Counted from the stretch's first letter, positions 8,073 to 18,310 are shown. The stretch: 64,000 nucleotides of DNA from Hydrogenophilales bacterium (GCA_016195805.1 JACPYT010000009.1:62001-126000); one strand, 5' to 3'. Numbers and translations: made by a program. The notes: generated from the sequence alone by a model not told the origin.

Positions 8073-9524
8073 CTACGCATTCGGCGTCGCCGCAGGAGGA
8101 CACTGCAGATTCGGCCTGATCGCGCAGCGGCAATCCTGGCCCTGATCCTGTCCGCCCGGCACGAGGAACAGCGGCGCGTAGTAATGCTGCGGCCCATGGG
8201 GTGGCTGTTCCGCCGGGATGGGGTTGCCGTCGGCATCGATCCTGGGCACGCCATTGCTGTCGAGTTCGGGCGGCCATTCGACGTCGCCGGTGGCCACACG
8301 CGCTGGAATCAGCCAATAGTCCCCGGCCTTGTATTGGCCGTTTTGGGCAAACCAGATCTGCACGCCGTCTTCGAGTGCGATCCAGCCCTGGTCAGGCGTC
8401 TGCGCTTCGGTAATCGGCAGTGCGCCGCCGTAGGCCGCCAGGTCGCCGGCATGATCCCAGCGGCGCAGCAAGGGATGTTTGCCGAGCGCGTCGGTCGCGG
8501 CGTAAGCAGGCAGAGACGTCACCCCCGCAGGCAGCTTGAGGGTGACGGTCAGCTCGTCGCGGTCGACCGTATCCACCTGGGCGAGCGGGCCGGCCTGCTC
8601 GCCCAGCGCGATGCCGTCATCGCTCACCTCGACCCAGTCGCCGGGCTTGAGCGAAAGACAGTCGTCCCGGCCTAGGCTTTCTACGACCACGGTGGTGCCA
8701 GAGAGCGAGACGATGGGGAAGATGACCGAGCCGTTGTCCCGCGACCACTTGAAGGTCGCGCCGGGAGTGCCGGTCGCGGCAACCCCGCCCTCGTGCACTT
8801 CCACCCGGTAGAGTTGGTTCTCCGCACCGCGATAGCGCGAGTCAGGTGCAATCACGCACAGCTCGGTGGGCGGCTTGTCGAGACGCGCCCGTGCCCGGAG
8901 GTGGGGCAGGTCGCGCGCCAGCAGGCCTTCCAGCGAGGTGCAATCGAACTGCTCGACATTGTCGGAGCGCAGCAAGGCCTTCAGCTGCCACACCACCTGC
9001 GCACGGCTGCAGGTGTCGGGGCCGCCGAGCGCGACCTCACGGATAGGGTCGTCCTGGACATAGGTGATGTGGCGCTCCCATACATCCAAGTAGGCGAGCA
9101 AGGCCTTGTTCTGGATGTTGTCCAGCGTAGTGGCCTCGGAAAACGGGTAGCCGGGCTGCTCGGTATAGGTGATCGCCCGGTCATTTTCCACGAGCACGCC
9201 ATGCACGTAATAGCGGCCGGTGCCGATGACCACATCGCCGTCCGCCACTTTTTTCTTCAGCACATCGGCCCGCGCCGGATCGGGCTCGATCGCGTCGATC
9301 CGGGCGTCGGCGTTGGGTCCCTTGGTGATGAGATAGAAACCCATGGCCTCTGCCGGCCCGGCGCCGGGGCCCAGAATGTCCGCCGTCAGGATGCGCAGGT
9401 AACGCAGCAGGATGGCTGTCTGCTCGTTCCAGTCGGCATCCAGCTGCACGCGGCCCTGCTGCATGAGCACGCGACTGAAGTGTTTGGCGGCATCGAAGGT
9501 ATCGCGCGTGAAATCGCCGTTCAT
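8073..9524 (-). CDS. DUF6519 protein of the eCIS operon
   Basis: 483 residues opening with MNGDFTRDTF and the LMQQGRVQLDADWNEQ signature of the DUF6519 family, which recurs in loci for phage-tail-like injection systems. No signal peptide or membrane segment is visible. The C-terminus ends in a short Cys-containing tail (CRCAIRPNLQCPP). It is the last gene of the leftward eCIS operon, nine bases after the gpI-like gene, so it is likely a peripheral baseplate or surface component. Its exact role is not established, and binding to carbohydrate or target cells would be speculation. Confidence 0.75.
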   Translation of the reverse strand: MNGDFTRDTFDAAKHFSRVLMQQGRVQLDADWNEQTAILLRYLRILTADILGPGAGPAEAMGFYLITKGPNADARIDAIEPDPARADVLKKKVADGDVVIGTGRYYVHGVLVENDRAITYTEQPGYPFSEATTLDNIQNKALLAYLDVWERHITYVQDDPIREVALGGPDTCSRAQVVWQLKALLRSDNVEQFDCTSLEGLLARDLPHLRARARLDKPPTELCVIAPDSRYRGAENQLYRVEVHEGGVAATGTPGATFKWSRDNGSVIFPIVSLSGTTVVVESLGRDDCLSLKPGDWVEVSDDGIALGEQAGPLAQVDTVDRDELTVTLKLPAGVTSLPAYAATDALGKHPLLRRWDHAGDLAAYGGALPITEAQTPDQGWIALEDGVQIWFAQNGQYKAGDYWLIPARVATGDVEWPPELDSNGVPRIDADGNPIPAEQPPHGPQHYYAPLFLVPGGQDQGQDCRCAIRPNLQCPPAATPNA

Positions 9525-9533
9525 TTTTGTCTC

Positions 9534-11864
9534 CTAGTTCGCAAACAGGATGCCGGACTCCATCCCCGCCGGCGTGTATTCATCGAGACGCGCGCGCAGA
9601 TTGGCTTCCCGCTGCGGTTGATAGAGATCGTGGAAGGCGCCCATTTCGGATTCGTCATCCGCCCCGCGCTTGACCTCCTCGGCGCAGTCGCAGGCCAGCT
9701 GGCAGTAGGCCGGGTGGCCATAACGGGTGCTGGTGAACCGTGGACGCACGCGTACCCGCTCACGCTGTCTGGCCTGGGCAATCATCGCAGCGGTGAGCGG
9801 CGGGTCGGTGATGGCGCGCGGTGCGCTGCGCACGGCTTCCTCGATCGCCGCCTCGGCCAGCTCCGGCTGGCAGTGGTAACGGCGCGGCGTGCGCGAGCCC
9901 GGCGTGACATAACAGAATCGCAGGCAGCCATGCTGACGGCGCGCGACCAGGACGTGGCTCATGAAAATCGAATTCTCGGCCAGGGTGATGGCGTGGGTAT
10001 TGACCTCGCCGATCACGGTGCAGCGCACCATGGTCAGGTCGGCGAATGCGAGCGGCAGGTTGGCGGCGCCAATGGCCACGCGCGTTTCGCTGGTGGCGTC
10101 GACGATGCTGTCGGAAATTGAAATCGCCACCGGATCGGTCTGCACCTCGTCGGCGACCACCTGGATCGCGCCGATGATGCTGTGTTCGATCCGGATTTTC
10201 GCAGCCGTGGAGAAAAGCTCCAGGCTCGGCTCGCTGGGCCGCTTCGGCTCGCAGTCGCATTCCAGCGCCCAGCCCGGCACCAGCGTAACGTGGCGCAGGG
10301 TGACGTCGCACAGGTCGCCCTCGGCGAAGCGCTCGGGATCGGCGCGGTCCGGCCCCACGATCTGCATGGCGCGCCCGGTGACGACAATTCCGTCGAGCGT
10401 GAAGCGGCTGCCCTGCCTGCCGGACACCGTGAACGCATCCGGACGATCGGCCATGTAGTCGAGCAGACGAATCACCGGCCGCGTGCGGTTGGCGGCGCGA
10501 ATCTGCAGGCTCTCGCCGGCCTGCAATTCGACCGCGATCGGTTCGGTGTACACGGCGCTGTCCTGGATCTCGACCACGGCTGCACGCAGGCGCGTCCTGT
10601 CGTTCAGCCACTTTTCCTTGCCGGCTGCATCGGCGGGCTCGGCACCCAGGTTCTGCTGGTCCTGGCGCCATTGCGCAATGGCTGCGTTGATGGTGTCGAT
10701 GCTGTCGGCCACCGGCTGATCCTTGGCCACTTTATAGAGCGCGTACGCCAATGGCTGAAACAATGGGCGGTCATACTCGCCGCCGCCCATGTCGGCGCTG
10801 AAGGCATAGTGGTAGCCGACCCAGACGCCGCGTTTCGGCAGCTGCCCGGCGGGGAAGACCATGCGCCCGCGCACCGGATCCACCGCCAGCTGCCCGCGCT
10901 GGGCGCGATAGCACCAGTCGCTCAGGTCGGCGGGGATCACGCTCGCGCGCGGTACCGGCTGGGGCGCCCCCTTGGTCGGCCAGTCCGGCGCGTAGATGAC
11001 CAGGCTCCTGGCCTCGCCATAGTACATAGCCGAGGCCTGGGTCTTGAGCGGCCGCAGGCTGATGCGTTCTTCCAGTGCCCGCCGGCGGATCGGCGCGGGC
11101 AGGTTGATTGCGTCGGCGATATGCGTGGGTGCGGTTTCCGGCTCCGCCTTGGTGTAGAGCGGCGCGTCGTGGCCCAGCACGCTGAAGGTGAAGCACTGCG
11201 GCCCGGCGCTCTCCAGGCAGTAGGCCGGCGCGTGCGTCACCGAATAGACCTTGAGCCGCCACACGAAGACGCCGACGCTGGGGATGTTGTAGCGTCCCTG
11301 CCTGCGGTGCGAGATCGCCCGCCGCACATCCACCGAATGCGCGAGCGGGTCGAACGGCCCGCCTGCGAGATCGAGCGCACTGCCGTTTCTCAGGTCGGCG
11401 CTGCGCGCCCGCCCCAGCCGCAGATGGTTGAGTTGCTGTGTCCAGTTGAGCAGGGCGTAGAACTCCATCGCCCGCGCCGGCCAGCCGGCGACGTCGTTCG
11501 CCAGTTCCTCGAGCAGGGCGAGCGTGCCCTTGCGGCGGCGAAAGCCCAGGGTGTTCGCCACCTCGTGCCGCGGGATCAGGATGCGATTGAGACGTCGCCC
11601 CTCTGCCGAATCGGACTCCAGTGCCGGATCGCCCGCCTCCTGTACCGGCCGGTAGCCGATGAGATCGCCGATGTAGGGCACGACCCAGTCTTCACAGGTT
11701 TCGATGAACCAGTTCTCGTAGAGCTGTGCGATGTCGTCCTCGACCCCATTCACCTGCTCGTTGATCACCCGCAGCAGCGCGCGCAGCGGATAGCCGTACT
11801 CGGCATCGCGCGCGCGGTGCACGACGGGAAGCAGTTCGTACAGGCGATCGAGGGAGCGGCTCAT
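9534..11864 (-). CDS. eCIS baseplate protein, tail protein I-like with beta-helix region
   Basis: 776 residues. The N-terminus (about 1-130), with LYELLPVVHRARD and YIGDLIGYRP, matches the tail-protein-I-like family found in eCIS and related phage-tail loci, which joins the baseplate periphery. From roughly residue 430 to 650 the protein shows successive short strand-turn units of the type VTLRHVTLVPG, IRIEHSIIGAI, ISISDSIVDAT and LTMVRCTVIGEV, typical of a right-handed parallel beta-helix. Such helices occur in receptor-binding and glycan-cleaving tailspikes. Its start overlaps the upstream J-like gene by four bases. With no separate tail-fibre gene in the operon, this region could contact targets; that is inference. 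Confidence 0.75.
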   Translation of the reverse strand: MSRSLDRLYELLPVVHRARDAEYGYPLRALLRVINEQVNGVEDDIAQLYENWFIETCEDWVVPYIGDLIGYRPVQEAGDPALESDSAEGRRLNRILIPRHEVANTLGFRRRKGTLALLEELANDVAGWPARAMEFYALLNWTQQLNHLRLGRARSADLRNGSALDLAGGPFDPLAHSVDVRRAISHRRQGRYNIPSVGVFVWRLKVYSVTHAPAYCLESAGPQCFTFSVLGHDAPLYTKAEPETAPTHIADAINLPAPIRRRALEERISLRPLKTQASAMYYGEARSLVIYAPDWPTKGAPQPVPRASVIPADLSDWCYRAQRGQLAVDPVRGRMVFPAGQLPKRGVWVGYHYAFSADMGGGEYDRPLFQPLAYALYKVAKDQPVADSIDTINAAIAQWRQDQQNLGAEPADAAGKEKWLNDRTRLRAAVVEIQDSAVYTEPIAVELQAGESLQIRAANRTRPVIRLLDYMADRPDAFTVSGRQGSRFTLDGIVVTGRAMQIVGPDRADPERFAEGDLCDVTLRHVTLVPGWALECDCEPKRPSEPSLELFSTAAKIRIEHSIIGAIQVVADEVQTDPVAISISDSIVDATSETRVAIGAANLPLAFADLTMVRCTVIGEVNTHAITLAENSIFMSHVLVARRQHGCLRFCYVTPGSRTPRRYHCQPELAEAAIEEAVRSAPRAITDPPLTAAMIAQARQRERVRVRPRFTSTRYGHPAYCQLACDCAEEVKRGADDESEMGAFHDLYQPQREANLRARLDEYTPAGMESGILFAN

Positions 11865-14800
11865 GGCTTGATCTCCTGCAGAATCAGCGTGTCCGGCACC
11901 TCGGACGACAGATAGGACAGCTGAGCCGGTTGCAGCAGGCCCTGCTCGAAGCGCGCCGGCTCGATAAGAATGCGATCGCGCAGACCGAGCGCACTTGCCG
12001 CGGAGGCGGTAAAGCCGGCAAGCAGATCATCCCCGGAAATGGTATCGAACACGTCGACATCGACGTACACCACGCCGGGCACGGCCTGGATCACCCTGAT
12101 CGCATCGGCCAGCAGCAGATCCTGCGCGAGATCGACGTTGTCGAAACCGAAAGCGTCGAGGACGGCGCTGCGCACCCTGGGCTCCAGCGTCTCCCACTGA
12201 TAGTCCTGGTCGACGCGAATGTTGGCGCTGACCACCAGCGCCAGCCGCTCGCGCACGGCGAGCCGGATCGGCAGATAGGGATCGCCGTAGCGGTGCAGCG
12301 CGTCGTACAGATTGCGGTAGAGGTCCGAGGTTGCGTCGATGGGAATGTCGTCCACCCCGGCAATGGTCACGTGCACCAGTTGCTGCCGGCCATTGCCGAG
12401 ACGGGCGGCGGCCGCCTTGCCGATGCCGCCGAAGGTTCTGGAAAAATCCGCATAGTCCGGCGTCGACACCAGCCGGTCGAGCGCCATCACCGCCAGTGGC
12501 GCATTCCTGCGCGCCTGATCGCGCGCCTCCTTGTCGGCACCGCCGGAGGCACGAATCGGGTTGATCACCTCTTTCACGCCTAGGGGTCGGGTATTGAGCA
12601 GCGAGATCTGCCCGGCCCTGACGTTGCCCGGCTTGCCAATACCGTTGCGGTAGGTCGCCTTGACGTTCTCCGGCCCCGTGGGTAGCCGGGCGCCATGCTC
12701 GCCATTGCCGAATACCACGGTGGTCTTCGCCGCGTCATCGGTGCTGGTGATGAACGTGCGCGCGTTCGCGGCGAGGCCGGCGAGGCTGTCCACCTCGTGC
12801 CACGCCACGTCATTCACCCGCACTTCGAGCGTGCTCGCGACGCCGGAAACCGTCGGCGCCGAAACATAGGTCAACGGCGGCTGTTTCAGCGTGAACTGCT
12901 GCAGCGCCTGGGTCGCGTCACCGCCGCCCAGGGTTTCCTGGCGCGTTTCGCCATTCGTTGCCTTGACCACGTTGCCGTAGATCGTCACCGTGTCGCGCTT
13001 GTAAGCGTAGGCCAGTGGCTTGGCGAGCGTGAGATGGGTATGGAGGGTGTCGCCGGCCACCGGCTCGTTGTTCACTTCGCGCACCTTCTGGGTCACGGCG
13101 GCCAGCATGACCAGCTCCGCCGCCTTCACGCCCGACGCAGCGACGCCGCCGACAACGACATCGGCACGCTCGCCGGCGACGATCAGCCAGCGTCCGGGCT
13201 GCAAATCGTCGTATACGTCGCCCAGCTCGATTTCATCCCCGGCGACCATGTCCGTAATCGGTTCCTCCGCCAGGTCGAGTTGTTCGCTGCCGGCGTAGAC
13301 GCGGGTGGTGCGCACCGGCGTGAAGTCGCTGGAACCGCTATCCACCCACCCTGTCGCCGTGTCCGGCAAATCCACCTGTACGGTTTTGCCGGACAGGCCA
13401 TAGGCCGCCAGGGAACGGTGGGTGAGCAGGACGGGCGGGGTGACGATGGTTTCCCCATCCACTTTCTCGATCGCGACGTAGCTGTCGGGCGCGATGTCGT
13501 AGTCATTGTCGAGATAGAGGGTGCGCGGCTCGTGGTGGTCCGGCGCCGCTGTCTCTTTCGCTTTCTTGAGCATCAAAATGGGACCGCCGCCGTTGCCCGT
13601 GTTCCATGGGTCGTCGATATTCCATTCGCCAAACGTCGCCTGGTTCTTGTCTTTGTTGAACTCTATCTGCCGTAGCGGCGCATTGTGGCCGAAAGGCGCC
13701 GCGGCCACGCGCAGGGCGTACACCCTGATCGGCTGCGGCTGGGGCGGCGGCAGGCTTTTCCAGGAGCGATAGAAGACGCCCTTCAGCAGCGGCTGCATGA
13801 GCGTAAGCAGGCGCGGCACCATATCTGACTGCCCGCCAAAGGCTGTTCCCACGCTGCGCGGCAGCTGCCTGGCGCTTGCCGGCGGCACCGACGGCGGCAG
13901 AACCAGCCTGTCGATGAGCCCGCCAAGGAGATTGCGCTTGCCTGGCGCGCGTATCAGGCCCATGGCTGGGGTAGGCGTCGGCCCGATCCGCGCACGCTGG
14001 GTTTGCAGGTCATTGATCAAGCCGCTGAGCCAAGGCGTTAGCTTGGTGAAATGGCCGGACTGGGCCTTGCTGAGCTCCGCTTTGAGCTTTGGCAGTGCCG
14101 CCGCGTCCAGATGGGTGGCCAATGCTGCATCCCCCTCAGCACCGGCATGGCCGATCTCCTCGATCAGCGTCAGCACGCGGCCGGCGGTCGCGGAGTCCGG
14201 CGAGACGCCGAAGTTCTGCACGTCCCGGTAGCGCTGGATCAGCGCGGCCATGGTTGCCTCCGTGGCCTCCGTACGCAGCAGAACGCAGGTGCGCTGGCTC
14301 TCGCTGTCTTCAGCCACCGAGGCAATGTGCACCAGCTGCAGGCCATTCCCATCGGCGTAATCGATGAGCAGCGGATCGTTGGCCTTGAGCCTGGTCGCGG
14401 TCCCATTCAGATACAAACCATTCTGGGCGATCGAGGCTGCGGTCTGGGGCTGTGTAATACGAGGGTTGATGGCGTTCCACTCCACCCGTGCTTCCAGCGG
14501 CTCCGAGGTTTCGAAGGCCTGCATCTGCTCGCCCGGTCCGGGGATGCTGTTGGCGCGTGCGCCCTGGGGGATGGTCACCGGCTCCGCGTTCTTGTCGAGC
14601 GAATAGGCGAGATAGACGCTGGCCGACACGCCGGGCCGCAGCGCATAGCCGATGAGCCGCGCGAGCTCCAGCACCGAACGCCGTTCGGTCGCGGTGCGCA
14701 GGTAGCCTTCGTTGGCGATGCGCTCCTGGTAGAAGCTCAGCACATCGCCGACGATGGACCAGGCATCCAGCAGGGCAATCGACGGATCGCTTTTCTCGCG

Positions 14801-15013
14801 CGTCCTGAGGTCCGCCAGTTCGGGATAATCACCGCTCGACAGGCGCGCCTGCATGGTCTCGAAGAAGGTCGCGTGCGTGCCGACGCGGTAGCGCAGCGTG
14901 CTCAAGCCCGGGCGGTTGTCGGTGGGCAACGGGGTCAGTACCCGCGGGCCGTCGCAACAGTCGCAGGGCGGTTTTGGATTGCATGCAAGGTCCGGCGTAC
15001 AACCCTGATTCAT
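11861..15013 (-). CDS. Putative eCIS baseplate wedge protein (J-like), long paralogue
   Basis: 1050 residues. The N-terminus has a cysteine cluster (CNPKPPCDCCDG) followed by the conserved wedge-protein segment with LLDAWSIVGDVLSFYQERIANEGYL split over residues about 80-105. The middle holds the baseplate-J core signature FGNGEHGARLPTG with GNVRAGQ downstream. This is the family annotated as putative baseplate assembly protein in eCIS loci, corresponding in role to gpJ/gp6-like wedges. It overlaps the preceding and following genes by four bases (translational coupling). A second, shorter J-like paralogue lies immediately upstream, so wedge assembly probably uses both. Confidence 0.88.
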   Translation of the reverse strand: MNQGCTPDLACNPKPPCDCCDGPRVLTPLPTDNRPGLSTLRYRVGTHATFFETMQARLSSGDYPELADLRTREKSDPSIALLDAWSIVGDVLSFYQERIANEGYLRTATERRSVLELARLIGYALRPGVSASVYLAYSLDKNAEPVTIPQGARANSIPGPGEQMQAFETSEPLEARVEWNAINPRITQPQTAASIAQNGLYLNGTATRLKANDPLLIDYADGNGLQLVHIASVAEDSESQRTCVLLRTEATEATMAALIQRYRDVQNFGVSPDSATAGRVLTLIEEIGHAGAEGDAALATHLDAAALPKLKAELSKAQSGHFTKLTPWLSGLINDLQTQRARIGPTPTPAMGLIRAPGKRNLLGGLIDRLVLPPSVPPASARQLPRSVGTAFGGQSDMVPRLLTLMQPLLKGVFYRSWKSLPPPQPQPIRVYALRVAAAPFGHNAPLRQIEFNKDKNQATFGEWNIDDPWNTGNGGGPILMLKKAKETAAPDHHEPRTLYLDNDYDIAPDSYVAIEKVDGETIVTPPVLLTHRSLAAYGLSGKTVQVDLPDTATGWVDSGSSDFTPVRTTRVYAGSEQLDLAEEPITDMVAGDEIELGDVYDDLQPGRWLIVAGERADVVVGGVAASGVKAAELVMLAAVTQKVREVNNEPVAGDTLHTHLTLAKPLAYAYKRDTVTIYGNVVKATNGETRQETLGGGDATQALQQFTLKQPPLTYVSAPTVSGVASTLEVRVNDVAWHEVDSLAGLAANARTFITSTDDAAKTTVVFGNGEHGARLPTGPENVKATYRNGIGKPGNVRAGQISLLNTRPLGVKEVINPIRASGGADKEARDQARRNAPLAVMALDRLVSTPDYADFSRTFGGIGKAAAARLGNGRQQLVHVTIAGVDDIPIDATSDLYRNLYDALHRYGDPYLPIRLAVRERLALVVSANIRVDQDYQWETLEPRVRSAVLDAFGFDNVDLAQDLLLADAIRVIQAVPGVVYVDVDVFDTISGDDLLAGFTASAASALGLRDRILIEPARFEQGLLQPAQLSYLSSEVPDTLILQEIKP

Positions 15014-17613
15014 AAGCCACCTCTGAGGATCAGTTCGAGCTTGCCGTTTTCCGGGAAGCTGGGGTCGTTATCGAGTTGGGCGATTTCCATGGAAGCCATG
15101 GGCAGCACGCCATTGGCGGGAACGCCGATGCCGCCGCCAACCGGCAACAGGCGAGGCGGCATGCTGTCGTCGAGCCGCGCCAGCTTCAGCAGGCGCACCG
15201 CATCCACGCCTTCCACGCCCTTGGCCGCGGCGATCAGGCGCGACACGTAGATGCCGTCGCCGAAGCTGAGATTGTCCGGATGGAAGAAGCCCGGCGTACC
15301 GTCTGCGAGCCGGCGGTTGCTGAACACCTTGAGCAGCTCGGCCTTGACCGTGCCGCGCGCATGGTGCGGCAGCACGCACACTTCCATCGCCACCTCGATC
15401 GGCACGTAGCGCGCCGGCACCACCGCCAGGTCGTGGCCCATGCGCCGGTACTTGTAGAGATCCCCGGCAATTTCCGCGAGCAAGGCGGCGTCCGCGGTTT
15501 CGGTGCAGAGCGGATCGACCGCGACCTGCGCCTCGTACCAGCTGCCCATCCAGCGCAGCTCGGCGGCGGCGCGCTGCAGTTTGGGACTGGCCTGCGCCAG
15601 CTCGGCGTAGTCTTCGGCGGTGATGGCGCGTTCGCGGCGGGCGCGAAATGCTCCTGGCGCGAACAGCTTGACCTCGGCCACCGGCTCCGGTGCCGCGCCA
15701 CCCTGCGCCGGCAGCGGATTGCGCGGTTCGATGCTGTCGGCGCTGAGCGAACCTTCGCGCAACACGAGATAGGTGATGGTGTCGCGGCCCACGTTTCCGG
15801 CCGGGCCGTTGCCGACGCGGTAGCAGGCGCGGAACGTCGTGCCGGCTGCGGGCACGCGGCCCAGATCGCCGTCGCCGAAACGCAGGTGGGCGCGGCCGTC
15901 ATCGTCCATCTCGGCGACGAAGTGGCGCGCGTCGCCATTGCTCGCCAGCAGATCGTATTGCGTCTGCCACGCCGGGCCCGGGGCATCGGTGCCAACGTAT
16001 TCCTGCAGCTCGACCCTGGGGAGCGCGAGGCGCGGGTCCTGCACGATTTGTGCGGAAGCGGGCGCCTCCGCCGGCAGCGGCTGGCCGAAGCTGAGCGGCG
16101 CCTGTTCCAGCGTCGGGGTGAAGCGCTCGGGCGTGGTGCGGCGCTCCACCACGCTGCCATCGCAGGCACACTCGCCCACGGTCTCCTTGGGCGGCACCGG
16201 GCCGATCGGCTCGCACACGCTGCGGCCATGGTCCACCAGCACGACGTTGCCGCGCGCCACGCTGATGTCGTCGATACGCGCGCAGTCGGGCGCCGGCAGG
16301 CGCGCCGATAGGCAGAGCGAAAACGGCAGCGCATCCTCCACCGCCCATTCGATCTCCAGCACGAGACGGCCGAGCAGGCCATCCACCGAGGGGGTGACCT
16401 TGGTAAGGCGCACCGCATGGCGATGCGCCGGATCGGCATCGGCCGGATTGCCGGTGGTGGGGCCGAGCACTTCTTCGAAGATCAGGACGTCGCCGGATTT
16501 GATATCCAGGGCGCGGGATGCTTGTGTCGCCGCCGTGGTGGTGCTGGTGATGGGCGATGGCGTACGCTCGTCAAGCAGCGTCGCCCGGGTCGCGCCTTGC
16601 GCCAGGCAGCATTCGAGGTCGCCCCAGGTATAGAACGGAATCTCGCAGTGAGCCGCGCGGAATTGGAACGTGGCCTCGGGGTCGGACACCAGCGGTTCGA
16701 ACACCTCGTACCCGTTGCCCGGCACCTGTTCCAGGTCTGCCTGCTGGACGACCCTGCCGCTGGCGGCCTTGATATCCGGGAAACCGGTGATGAAGTAGAG
16801 ATTGCCCGCCTTGATCGGATCCAGATCGGTCCGGGTGCACACCGTGATCCAGGCGCGCGCATTGTTCCCCTCGTGCATGCGGTAATCCACCAGCCGCGCA
16901 TGGCGGCGCACGGAGATGCGCCGGCGGGCAGTGTCGAGATAGGCCTCGGTCGCCACCGCGTCCTGGTAGTAGCTCAGATAGTCGCCGGCGTAGGCGAGCA
17001 GTTCGACCAGGGTCACGCCCAGGTCGGGTACATGGCGCTCCTGCCAGTCGGGCATGATCAGCGCCAGCCGGTCGTAGATCAGTTGCCGGAAACTCGCATA
17101 GTCCTTGGCGAGATAGTTGATCTCCGGCGCCGGGAACACTTCGGGTGGACAGGCCTGATCCTGCCTGCAGTCGAGATCGCTCGGGCAGTCGACCTTGAAG
17201 CTGAAGCAGAGACAGGCATAGCGCGGGTCGATCCCGGATAGCGGGCGGTAGCCGACTTCTCCGGCCATGTCTGGCGCGTCGGTACTCGGGACCACCTTTT
17301 CCACCAGGCACAGTCGATAGATGGAGAAGTCGCCGAACCTGTCGAGGCTGATGCGCAGGCAGTCGTCCAGCTCCGGATCGTTTGCACGCTCAATTTCCAC
17401 CTTCACGGCGTGAAGGTCGCGGATGCGCCGACCGCCTTCGATACGGATATTCTCGACCGTCACCCCTGCCGGCACCAGACCGAAGAAATGCACGCAGAGC
17501 GATAGCTGGTCGTCGGACACCTCGAGGAAGTCCATGCCGTTCCAGTCCGGGTTGCCGAACAGCTTCTTGCGTCGTTCCTGGAGACGACAGGCAAGTGCGC
17601 TGGCATCCGTCAT
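15010..17613 (-). CDS. Putative eCIS baseplate wedge protein (J-like), short paralogue
   Basis: 867 residues, co-linear with the neighbouring long J-like protein in its core. It has the LAKDYASFRQLIYDRLAL segment and VTLVELLAYAGDYLSYYQDAV near residues 170-220, and the J signature RFGDGDLGRVPAAG with GNGPAGNV further on. Two successive J-like genes after gp25 is the usual eCIS arrangement. Four-base overlaps with both neighbours indicate coupled translation. It probably forms part of the hexameric wedge ring that triggers sheath contraction; this is known from related systems and inferred here. Confidence 0.88.
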   Translation of the reverse strand: MTDASALACRLQERRKKLFGNPDWNGMDFLEVSDDQLSLCVHFFGLVPAGVTVENIRIEGGRRIRDLHAVKVEIERANDPELDDCLRISLDRFGDFSIYRLCLVEKVVPSTDAPDMAGEVGYRPLSGIDPRYACLCFSFKVDCPSDLDCRQDQACPPEVFPAPEINYLAKDYASFRQLIYDRLALIMPDWQERHVPDLGVTLVELLAYAGDYLSYYQDAVATEAYLDTARRRISVRRHARLVDYRMHEGNNARAWITVCTRTDLDPIKAGNLYFITGFPDIKAASGRVVQQADLEQVPGNGYEVFEPLVSDPEATFQFRAAHCEIPFYTWGDLECCLAQGATRATLLDERTPSPITSTTTAATQASRALDIKSGDVLIFEEVLGPTTGNPADADPAHRHAVRLTKVTPSVDGLLGRLVLEIEWAVEDALPFSLCLSARLPAPDCARIDDISVARGNVVLVDHGRSVCEPIGPVPPKETVGECACDGSVVERRTTPERFTPTLEQAPLSFGQPLPAEAPASAQIVQDPRLALPRVELQEYVGTDAPGPAWQTQYDLLASNGDARHFVAEMDDDGRAHLRFGDGDLGRVPAAGTTFRACYRVGNGPAGNVGRDTITYLVLREGSLSADSIEPRNPLPAQGGAAPEPVAEVKLFAPGAFRARRERAITAEDYAELAQASPKLQRAAAELRWMGSWYEAQVAVDPLCTETADAALLAEIAGDLYKYRRMGHDLAVVPARYVPIEVAMEVCVLPHHARGTVKAELLKVFSNRRLADGTPGFFHPDNLSFGDGIYVSRLIAAAKGVEGVDAVRLLKLARLDDSMPPRLLPVGGGIGVPANGVLPMASMEIAQLDNDPSFPENGKLELILRGGL

Positions 17614-17969
17614 GTGACCCCCTGCTCGAACGTATCGGTGCGGGTTTCGCCGGTTCGGCGCAGCGCATAGGTGAGATCCACCTTAAGCCGTGCATCTATA
17701 CTCGACACCTCGAGTGCGCGAACTTCGACCACATCGCCCAGCCAGCGATCGAGCGCCGCCTGCAACGTGAACTGCAAGGCGGCTGCCAGCTCGGGGCTAT
17801 TCGGTGCGAACACCATCTGCATCAATCCGCTGCCGAAATCCGGGCGGTTCACCCGCTCGCCGGGGCGGGTGAACAGCAACTGCTCGATCATGTCGCGCAC
17901 GTGATCGCTGTCGTCGGTGGAAGCGGTCCGTCCGCGGCTGTCGAAGTGGAATGGATAGTCGATGTTCAT
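17610..17969 (-). CDS. eCIS gp25/GPW-family baseplate protein
   Basis: 119 residues with the compact gp25 fold signature: a hydrophobic start, then IEQLLFTRPGERVNRPDFG, where the EXR core (GERVNRP) initiates sheath polymerisation in T4 gp25 and its relatives. The length is typical of the family. It sits between the PAAR-like tip and the first J-like wedge gene, the standard position, and overlaps the wedge gene start by four bases. Confidence 0.93.
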   Translation of the reverse strand: MNIDYPFHFDSRGRTASTDDSDHVRDMIEQLLFTRPGERVNRPDFGSGLMQMVFAPNSPELAAALQFTLQAALDRWLGDVVEVRALEVSSIDARLKVDLTYALRRTGETRTDTFEQGVT

Positions 17970-17976
17970 GGTGCGC

Positions 17977-18300
17977 TCACATCGCCGTCACGCGCGGCTG
18001 GGTGGCGACGATCAGCAGCGGCGTGCCGGTGGGAATGCAAGTGGACTGGCTGCTCTGCACGATCACCGGCTGGCCCATCGAGGTCACGCGCGCCGCGCCC
18101 AGGGTCCACTGCGCCGTGGCGCACGGCGGGGCGCCGCTGCTCATGGCCGGGAAGGTGCAGCCGGCGATGCTGTAGGTGTTGGCCAGGGTGACGATGGGCT
18201 GGCCCGACACCGTCACCCGCGGATTGACCGTGATCGGCTGGGCGATGCCTGCATGCGCGCATTGCACCGCGGCCCCCATGTGAACAATGAATCCCGGCAT
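17977..18300 (-). CDS. PAAR-like tip protein of the eCIS spike
   Basis: 107 residues beginning MPGFIVHMGAAVQCAHAG, with several glycine- and proline-rich turns and cysteines at about 14, 48, 60 and 89. This resembles the PAAR-like family that caps the spike in eCIS (the Afp10-like position). PAAR tips usually hold a metal ion with His/Cys residues; the His7, His16 and cysteines here could do so. Gene order (spike, tip, gp25, wedge) supports the call. It could carry cargo through fusion in other systems, but this one has no extension. Confidence 0.85.
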   Translation of the reverse strand: MPGFIVHMGAAVQCAHAGIAQPITVNPRVTVSGQPIVTLANTYSIAGCTFPAMSSGAPPCATAQWTLGAARVTSMGQPVIVQSSQSTCIPTGTPLLIVATQPRVTAM

Positions 18301-18310
18301 GCTTCCTCCT

